A stretch of DNA of 64,000 nt from Streptomyces sp. DT2A-34 (GTDB lineage Bacteria; Actinomycetota; Actinomycetes; Streptomycetales; Streptomycetaceae). Below, piece by piece: positions 58,992 to 64,000 of this stretch. Location of the stretch: contig NZ_JASTWJ010000002.1 of the NCBI RefSeq assembly GCF_030499515.1, positions 90,653 to 154,652 on the forward strand, written 5' to 3'. Every line of letters starts with the position of its first letter. Position 1 is the first letter of the stretch. Made by a program: the position numbers and the translations under genes. The notes under the pieces were generated by a model. The model saw only the letters and a list, made by a program, of their open reading frames with translations. It searched no databases and was not told the DNA's origin.

Positions 58992-59039
58992 GGGGAATCG
59001 AGCTGGCCGTACGTGGGGAATTTCTACTGGCCGCCGTCA
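58992..59039 (-). repeat. Right-end array of ~23-bp repeats
   Basis: Two inverted copies of the left-end unit: GGGG blocks at 58992 and 59015, 23 bp apart, each followed by AAT...TGGCC. Opposite in orientation to the left array, as expected for a transposon's two ends. Confidence 0.78.
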
Positions 59040-59140
59040 CTCCGACTTGCCCTCTGGCAGAAGGCACTGCTGACTGCCGCGCCCGGACCACACGCGTAAG
59101 ATTCTCTATCGATAAAGCTGGCCTCGCAGGTCAGCAAGGC

Positions 59141-59230
59141 GTTATCCCCACGTAAGTAGGGGTCTCTCCACGGCCGCACCACCGGTGGCGTCACCACCTG
59201 GTTGTTCCCCACGCGGGTGGGGATCCGGCA
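59141..59230 (+). CRISPR. Minimal type I-E-like CRISPR: two repeats, one 32-nt spacer
   Basis: Repeat 1 is 59141–59169 and repeat 2 is 59202–59230, with a spacer at 59170–59201. The conserved CCCCACG starts at 59146 and 59207, exactly 61 bp apart, the type I-E unit (29-nt repeat plus 32-nt spacer). Repeat 2 (TTGTTCCCCACGCGGGTGGG...) has the I-E hairpin CCCCAC/GTGGGG. Repeat 1 is degenerate (CCCCACGTAAGTAGGGG). An A/T-rich leader-like stretch (59101–59120) precedes it. No third repeat occurs at the expected positions on either side. Degenerate short arrays with one guide are typical of CRISPR-associated transposons. Confidence 0.7.
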
Positions 59231-59426
59231 AGCCGGCTGCTGAGCATAAGCGGGCGCCGGTCGAGCACAGCTTCTTGGACCTAGACGGGGCTCCGGGGCC
59301 AACCGGCCCGTGTGATGCGTTGGCTGGGCGGGCTGGTCGTTGTTCGACCCCTCCGGGGGTGGGCGTGCCAGCCACTCCCCCACTTTGAGGGTCACCGGGC
59401 GTTGGAGTATCGGATAGCTGCCGGTG

Positions 59427-59455
59427 CCGCACCGCCAGCTCCGGTGGCGGTGCGG
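59427..59455. terminator. Hairpin after the transposition operon
   Basis: CCGCACCGCCA (59427–59437) and its exact complement (59445–59455) with a 7-nt loop. It lies 25 bp past the tnsC-like stop, in the direction of the operon. No T-run follows. Confidence 0.6.
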
Positions 59456-59480
59456 ATGCGTCCAGACGCCGGGCAGCGCT

Positions 59481-60350
59481 TCAGTCGGTGTGACGTTGGG
59501 TGGGGTCAAGGCGGCTGAGGACGGCGCGCACAATGTCCCGGCTGTAAGGAGGGAGCGGTGTGGCCGCGCCGCGTGGGGTGGGCGGGTTCGTCGGACCCGT
59601 GCTACCGGCTCCCTTCGAGCCGGGGCCGCCGTGCTGTTCCCGGAGCAGGTAGGTGATTTTGGCCCACTGGCGGAAGTTGCCGTGGCAGGCGACGTCGTCG
59701 ATCCACAGCAGTTCGTCTGCGGGTACGTCCGCCCACAGCGGGTGGTACTCGGGGATGGTGGTGAGGACTTCGGCGGGTGTGAGGGGCTTGTAGCGCTGCC
59801 AGACGAGGATGCGGGAGTCCAGAGCAGGACGGTTCTTGATCTTCTGGTAGCAGGTTTCGGCGCCGACCAGGACGACGGCGAGGCGGGTGTCTTCGTCGTC
59901 CCAGAGCTCGCGGATGAATTCGAAGGCCCGTGTGTCCAGCCACTGGGCTTCGTCGACGACCAGGACGCGCGGGGTTTGCGACAGGGCTTCCTTGAGGATG
60001 GTTTCGCAGCGGGCGCTGTTGAGGGGGGCCTCGCCGGGCAGGTCGAGCTTTTTGTACAGGGAGGCGCGCAGGGCCTGGATTTTGGCGGAGCCGACTTTGA
60101 TGCGCAGGGTGGTGTGGGGGGCGAGGTCGTCGAGGTGGCTGTTGACGGCGAAGGTCTTGCCCAGGCCGACGCCGCCGTGGACGCACATGATGGCGCCCTT
60201 GCCGGCGTCGGCGTTGAGGGTGGTGACAAGGTTGGCGTAGGTCTCTGCGCTGGCCTGGGTCAGCATGGCGCGGGCGCCTGGCAGGCCCATGTAGTGGTAG
60301 TTCGGGCCAGCGGTCGGCTGGTTTTCGGGCGTGGTGGTCGGGTGGGTCAC
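59481..60350 (-). CDS. tnsC: TnsC/TniB/MuB-like AAA+ ATPase
   Basis: GTG 60348–60350 overlaps the transposase stop (GTGA); 289 residues. Walker A HGGVGLGKT is at 58–66 and Walker B PRVLVVDEAQWLD at ~127–139, with an AAA+ sensor region VVLVGAETCYQKI. The order and length match the transposition regulators that select targets and activate a TnsB/MuA partner. The larger frame up to 60971 is a shadow of the transposase. Together with the upstream cas6e this is the TnsB–TnsC core of a possible CRISPR-guided transposon. No TniQ is present inside the window. Confidence 0.88.
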   Translation of the reverse strand: MTHPTTTPENQPTAGPNYHYMGLPGARAMLTQASAETYANLVTTLNADAGKGAIMCVHGGVGLGKTFAVNSHLDDLAPHTTLRIKVGSAKIQALRASLYKKLDLPGEAPLNSARCETILKEALSQTPRVLVVDEAQWLDTRAFEFIRELWDDEDTRLAVVLVGAETCYQKIKNRPALDSRILVWQRYKPLTPAEVLTTIPEYHPLWADVPADELLWIDDVACHGNFRQWAKITYLLREQHGGPGSKGAGSTGPTNPPTPRGAATPLPPYSRDIVRAVLSRLDPTQRHTD

Positions 60351-61933
60351 TCGGTGTCCTGGGGTTTGGGGTCGGGCCGGGGCTTGGTCCAGCGGGCGGA
60401 GTCGGGCTGGGGCCGGTTGAGGAGGTCGGGCCGGGCCTCGGCCTGCAGGTGACCTTCCGGTGTCTGCAACTGGCGTAGCTGGGCGGCTGCCTGGCTGGCG
60501 GTGAGCCGGTTGAGGGGTTCGGGCGCGGCGGCGACGCTGGTGGCGGCGTAGCGGGGTGTGGCGTTCTTGCGTGCTCGGCGGGCTTTGGCGGCGTAGCGGT
60601 CGGCTTCGCGTCGGCGGGCGTTGCGCAGTGCGCGGGCTTGGCGGGGGCTCATCTCGTCGCTGCGGAAGGCGGGTCCGCGGTAGGTGAGGGTGTCGGCGTC
60701 GTAGAGTTCGACGCGGTGGTAGTGGTGGGGTTCGTGGCGCAGGCGGACCATCTCGCCGGCGCTTGAGTGGCCGTGCATCCAGTCGCCGACGTAGTAGGCG
60801 CTTTTCCAGCGGACGCCCTTGCTGGTGATCTTCCGGGGTGGGCCGGCATCGGTGAGGGTGTAGGTGTGCAGGTCGGCGGGGTCGAGAGTGTCGATGGGGG
60901 TGAGGTCGGCGTGCCAGGCCTGGGCGGGGGTGCGCCGGTGGAGGCGGGCGATGGTGTGGTCGTTGTTCCACCAGTCCACCCAGTCGAGGACGACGGTGAC
61001 GAAGGTTTCGTAGTCGAGGAGGTCGTTAAGGGCCCATAAGGGCTGGCCGCGGCGGTCTCGGCGGCTTCGGGGGGTGTGGGCGTAGCCGGGCAGTCCTTTG
61101 AACAGCATGTGCTTGGCGGCGCCGTTGATGGCTTCGACGGTGCCTTTGAGGTGGGGGCTGTAGGGCGGCAGGACGATCAGTTCGGTGCCGAACTTTTTGA
61201 ACGCCTCGTCCACGCACCTGCCCAGGAAGTCGCGGCCGCGGTCGGTGCGGATCTTGCGGGGGATGCCTCCGAAGGGCCGGTGGTGATCCGTGCAGAGGAT
61301 GGCGTCGCGGGCGGCGGCCAGGATGGCGTCCTGGCTGGGCTGGTGGGGGGTGATGGCCAGCCCGCAGATGACGGCGGTGGTGTGGTCGATGAACCAGGTG
61401 ATCCAGGGTTTGCGGCGGCGGCCGTCGATGTTGACGAAGACGCTGGCTTCGACGTGGTCGGTCTCCCAGACGTCGTTGCGGTTGCCGTGCGGGCGCAGGG
61501 CGTGCACGTCGTGTCGGCGGCGGGCGGCTTCGCCTCCTCTGAGGGCGGCACGCTGGCCGGGCGTGAGTTCCCGGTCTACGGCACGGTAAAAGGTTGCCTG
61601 TGATACACGGGGCGGGTTGCCAAAGATGCCGTCGGCGACGAGTTCGCGGTAGGTGGCTGCGGCGTTGCCGTTCCATCGGGCCAGGGCTTCGTGCATGGCC
61701 GGGGTGAGGGTGAAGTGGCGGCGGCCTTGGGGGGTGTAGGTGCCGTTGTGGGTGGTGGCGTTGTCCATCCAGCGGCGCACGGTGCGCCAGTGGACGGTGA
61801 AGGCGGCGGCGACGGTACGCACGTCGTAGTGGGTCAGGCGTTCGGCATTACGCAGGCGCAGTAGGCGGCGTACGGCGGCGGCGCGCAGGGAGGTGGTGTC
61901 GTAGGGGCCGTCGGGTGGTGGTGTGGCGGGCAC
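60347..61933 (-). CDS. tnsB: TnsB/TniA/Mu-type DDE transposase
   Basis: GTG 61931–61933; 528 residues. N-terminal HTH segments (LTHYDVRTVAAAFTVHWRTVRRW) come before an rve-type catalytic domain with Asp159 (VWETDHVEA), Asp231 (KIRTDRGRDF) and Glu267 (KGTVEAING), 35 residues between the last two. A Mu-transposase C-terminal beta-barrel with VRLRHEPHHYHRVELYD follows, then a basic tail expected to contact TnsC. The gene starts 46 bases after the cas6e stop on the same strand and overlaps tnsC, so cas6e–tnsB–tnsC form one operon. Confidence 0.9.
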   Translation of the reverse strand: MPATPPPDGPYDTTSLRAAAVRRLLRLRNAERLTHYDVRTVAAAFTVHWRTVRRWMDNATTHNGTYTPQGRRHFTLTPAMHEALARWNGNAAATYRELVADGIFGNPPRVSQATFYRAVDRELTPGQRAALRGGEAARRRHDVHALRPHGNRNDVWETDHVEASVFVNIDGRRRKPWITWFIDHTTAVICGLAITPHQPSQDAILAAARDAILCTDHHRPFGGIPRKIRTDRGRDFLGRCVDEAFKKFGTELIVLPPYSPHLKGTVEAINGAAKHMLFKGLPGYAHTPRSRRDRRGQPLWALNDLLDYETFVTVVLDWVDWWNNDHTIARLHRRTPAQAWHADLTPIDTLDPADLHTYTLTDAGPPRKITSKGVRWKSAYYVGDWMHGHSSAGEMVRLRHEPHHYHRVELYDADTLTYRGPAFRSDEMSPRQARALRNARRREADRYAAKARRARKNATPRYAATSVAAAPEPLNRLTASQAAAQLRQLQTPEGHLQAEARPDLLNRPQPDSARWTKPRPDPKPQDTE

Positions 61934-61979
61934 TCGTCGGGGTCTTTCTTGGGGTGGCGCACGTCGGGGCGCGGGTGGG

Positions 61980-62621
61980 TCAGGCGGGGGCGAGGGTGAG
62001 CAGGCCGGCGCCGTAGGGCTTGCCGCGGCCGATGCCGGTGAGCAGGGCGTGGCTGAGTTGGTCGGGGTCGGTGATGGTGGCCAGGCCGTCGAAGCGGGTC
62101 AGTGCGTGCATGGGGCCGGGAGAGTGGGCTTGTTCGCCGGGCTTGTCGGCGCGGCGGCGTGTGCGGGGGAAGCGGGCGGGGGTGATGTCGGTGGTGGCCA
62201 GGGTGAGGCCGGCTTGGTGGGCGCGGCGCTGCCACCAGGCGAGGGCGTCGTCGCCGTAGAGCGCGACGATTTTTCTGCCGTGCTTGTTGTCGACGGGGTG
62301 GTGGTCGTCCAGGACGCGGCGGGCGGCGCTGGCGTTCGCGGTGATGCGGTAGCGCACCGCTCGGCCGGGGGTCAGGGCCTGGAACATGGGGTGCAGGGGT
62401 CGGGTTTCGGCGGTGCCGTAGTGGTGGGGCAGGCGGGTGAGGTCGGGCGGCTGGTGGGACTGGACGAGCAGGGTGGGTGGGGTGCCTTCGGTGGCGTCTT
62501 CCAGGCGGAAGAGCAGGCCGGCCTGCTGCCGGGGGTTTTCGCCGAGGTCGTCGGGGCCAGGAGCATCACGCTCTTGTGCAGGCTGACGGCGTCGGCCAGG
62601 TCACGGCGGGCGGCCGGGCTG
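61980..62621 (-). pseudogene. cas6e: Type I-E Cas6e (CasE), frameshifted and truncated by an IS
   Basis: The C-terminal frame (MFQALTPGRAVRYRITANAS ... ALTRFDGLATITDPDQLSHA, then GIGRGKPYGAGLLTLAPA) is the standard end of Cas6e, including the glycine-rich loop. Reading back, the same frame continues to DDLGENPRQQAGLLFRLED near 62562, where one base is missing. Before it, in the neighbouring frame, is SPAARRDLADAVSLHKSVMLLAP, the N-terminal part. The first few residues and the start are removed by the IS256-family element at 62622. Cas6e cuts the CRISPR repeat hairpin and stays bound in Cascade. Here it cannot be made whole. Confidence 0.8.
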
Positions 62622-62647
62622 GGGACTGTAAATCGTTCGGTGTAACT
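62622..62647 (+). repeat. Left inverted repeat of the IS256-family element
   Basis: 26 bp, matching the right end at 21 positions; GGTGTAACT at its inner end is identical in both. Confidence 0.85.
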
Positions 62648-62654
62648 CCCGATC

Positions 62655-63962
62655 ATGGAAGATGCACCGATGACCAGTGAGAACGTGGCCGAGCACGAGG
62701 TCGGCGAGTCGGCGGCGGCTGTGTCGGCGAAGGCCGTCGACGACCAGCTGATCGACGAGTTGGTGAGCCGGGCGCAGGCAGAGGGTCTGCAGCTGACCGG
62801 TGAGGGCGGGCTGCTCCAGCAGCTGACCAAGCGGCTGCTGGAGTCCGCCCTGGAGGGCGAGATCACCGACCACCTCGGCTATGACAAGCACGATCCGGCG
62901 GGCAAGGACGGCGGCAACTCCCGCAACGGCAAACGCTCCAAGACCGTGCTGACCGAGGTTGGGCCGGTGGAGATAGCCGTGCCCCGAGACCGGGACGGCT
63001 CGTTCGAGCCGAAGATCGTCAAGAAGCGGCAGAAGCGCCTGACCGGCGTCGACGAGATGGTGATCTCGCTTGCCGCGAAGGGCCTGACCACCGGCGAGGT
63101 CCAGGCCCACCTGGCCGAGGTCTACGGCGCCGAGGTCTCGCGGCAGACCATCTCCACCATCACCGACAAGGTCCTCGAGGGCATGGCCGAATGGCAAAGC
63201 CGCCCACTCGACGCCGTCTACCCGGTGGTCTTCATCGACGCCATCCACGTGAAGATCCGCGACGGCGCAGTCGCCAACCGGCCCATCTACGTGGCCCTGG
63301 CCGTGACCGTCGAGGGCCGGCGCGAGATTCTGGGCCTGTGGGCCGGCGACGGCGGGGAGGGTGCCAAGCACTGGCTGCACATCCTCACCGAGATCAAGAA
63401 CCGCGGCGTCGCTGACGTGCTGATGCTCGTCTGCGACGGGCTCAAGGGACTGCCCGAGGCGGTGGAGACGGTCTGGCCCCGCACCATCGTGCAGACCTGC
63501 GTGGTCCACCTGCTGCGGAACTCCTTCCGCTATGCCGCCCGCCAGGACTGGGACAAGATCGCCAGGCTCCTCAAGCCCGTCTACACCGCGCCGACCGAGG
63601 AGGCCGCCCTGGACCGGTTCGCGGAGTTCGCCGACGCCTGGGGCAGGAAGTATCCGGCGATCGTCAAACTCTGGGAGAACGCGTGGGAGGAGTTCACTCC
63701 GTTCCTGCGCTTCGACACCGAGATCCGCCGCATCGTCTGCACCACGAACGCGATCGAGTCGGTCAACGCCCGCATCCGGCGGGCAGTCAAGGCCCGCGGA
63801 CACTTCCCGAACGAGCAGGCCGCCTTGAAGTGCGTCTACATGGCCATCATGTCCCTCGATCCCACCGGCAAGGGCCAAGCCCGATGGACCATGCGCTGGA
63901 AGACCGCGTTGAACGCCTTCGACATCACCTTCGACGGCCGGCTCTCAGCGGCCCGCCACTAA
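62655..63962 (+). CDS. IS256-family (mutator-type) transposase
   Basis: The product has 435 residues, full length. DDE residues: Asp195 (VVFIDAIHVKIRD), Asp261 (VLMLVCDGLKG) and Glu368 (TTNAIESVNARIRRAV), with the CVVHLLRNS block of the family between. The N-terminus has the typical GEITDHLGYDKHD and GNSRNGKRSKTV segments. ATG 62655 is eight bases inside the left repeat; ATG 62670 (MTSENVAE) is an alternative start. It is intact and could be active. Confidence 0.93.
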   Translation: MEDAPMTSENVAEHEVGESAAAVSAKAVDDQLIDELVSRAQAEGLQLTGEGGLLQQLTKRLLESALEGEITDHLGYDKHDPAGKDGGNSRNGKRSKTVLTEVGPVEIAVPRDRDGSFEPKIVKKRQKRLTGVDEMVISLAAKGLTTGEVQAHLAEVYGAEVSRQTISTITDKVLEGMAEWQSRPLDAVYPVVFIDAIHVKIRDGAVANRPIYVALAVTVEGRREILGLWAGDGGEGAKHWLHILTEIKNRGVADVLMLVCDGLKGLPEAVETVWPRTIVQTCVVHLLRNSFRYAARQDWDKIARLLKPVYTAPTEEAALDRFAEFADAWGRKYPAIVKLWENAWEEFTPFLRFDTEIRRIVCTTNAIESVNARIRRAVKARGHFPNEQAALKCVYMAIMSLDPTGKGQARWTMRWKTALNAFDITFDGRLSAARH

Positions 63963-63974
63963 CCCAACCACCCC

Positions 63975-64000
63975 AGTTACACCGTTCGTTTGACAGACCC
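63975..64000 (-). repeat. Right inverted repeat of the IS256-family element
   Basis: 26 bp ending on the final base of the window; complement of the left repeat at 21 of 26 positions. Confidence 0.85.

Larger units (their letters stand above)
58277..59039. mobile_element. 763-bp non-autonomous mobile cassette with TG...CA ends
   Basis: The left end starts TGTCAGCGGCCAGT at 58277. The right end, read inward on the minus strand, starts TGACGGCGGCCAGT at 59039. The terminal 27 bases match at 22 positions. CTCCGA occurs directly outside both ends (58271–58276 and 59040–59045), a 6-bp target duplication (or 5 bp plus one chance match). Each end carries further internal copies of the terminal repeat. 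Inside there is one gene, a pRiA4b ORF-3-like protein, and no transposase. Such ends fit IS21-family or Tn7/Mu-type transposition, so a transposase must act in trans. Confidence 0.8.
62622..64000 (+). mobile_element. IS256-family insertion sequence
   Basis: The imperfect inverted repeats are 26 bp, with 21 matches: left 62622–62647 (GGGACTGTAAATCG...) and right 63975–64000 (complement GGGTCTGTCAAACG...). The element is 1379 bp, normal for IS256 elements, and holds one intact transposase. It is inserted in the 5' end of cas6e. The right end is the last base of the window, so the target duplication cannot be read. Confidence 0.9.

Noticed and set aside
58277..59140. The right repeat array (58992–59039) as the outer end of the tnsB/tnsC transposon
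   Set aside because: The terminal CA is at 59039 and the repeats point so that the element body lies to the left, away from tnsBC; together with the left array and CTCCGA duplication it bounds a separate small cassette.
59241..59300. A third CRISPR repeat 61 bp after repeat 2
   Set aside because: No CCCCAC/GTGGGG pair occurs at the expected position; nor is there one 61 bp before repeat 1.

Overview
The window is high-GC actinobacterial DNA, almost certainly Streptomyces: G/C-ending codons, frequent GTG/TTG starts, and several Streptomyces-type families. The strongest marker is a tap–tpg pair (50239–53061), which encodes the telomere-binding and terminal proteins of linear Streptomyces replicons. 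The window is therefore probably a linear plasmid or a chromosome arm, and it is packed with mobile and defence genes, many of them damaged.

Layout. 1–4422: end of an SF2 helicase with a nuclease-like tail, a 43-residue membrane peptide and an unknown protein. 4552–16368: an alpha/beta hydrolase divergent from the first of two paralogous caspase–P-loop NTPase–beta-propeller proteins (about 1465 residues each), with a NucS/DUF91-like nuclease between the paralogues. 16386–25845: a broken nucleotidyltransferase, a pentapeptide-repeat membrane protein, a HEPN/zinc-ribbon protein, an AbiJ-type protein with a Vsr-like nuclease, two frameshifted CoiA-like nucleases and several small genes. 25917–25985: a perfect 33-bp hairpin. 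26397–33410: a coupled membrane-peptide/HTH pair; a four-gene operon (49-residue peptide, JmjC oxygenase, aldo-keto reductase, APH-like kinase) divergent from an XRE/TPR regulator; and a ParB-like protein.

33725–37914 is sbcDC. 38233–41869 is a Gabija-type pair with gajA frameshifted. 41908–49703 is a Wadjet (SMC-type) operon in decay: jetA intact, jetB frameshifted, jetC carrying an in-frame amber codon and fused by deletion to the last part of jetD. 50239–53061 is tap–tpg. 53257–58163 holds plasmid-type regulators and hypotheticals and a UvrD-like helicase. 58277–59039 is a 763-bp transposase-less mobile cassette with TG...CA ends, inverted arrays of ~22–23-bp repeats and a 6-bp duplication.

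59141–62621 is the most unusual region. A two-repeat CRISPR with exact type I-E geometry (61-bp period, 32-nt spacer) is followed by a tnsC/tniB-like ATPase and a Mu/TnsB-type DDE transposase, translationally coupled and directly downstream of a cas6e gene. The cas6e gene is frameshifted and cut by an IS256-family element whose right inverted repeat ends on the last base of the window. This looks like a CRISPR-associated transposon of type I-E ancestry, with the remaining cas genes, if any, beyond base 64000.

Six genes carry single-base frameshifts and one an in-frame stop. This is either real decay of a defence island or uncorrected indels in the assembly, and should be settled before anything is inferred about function.
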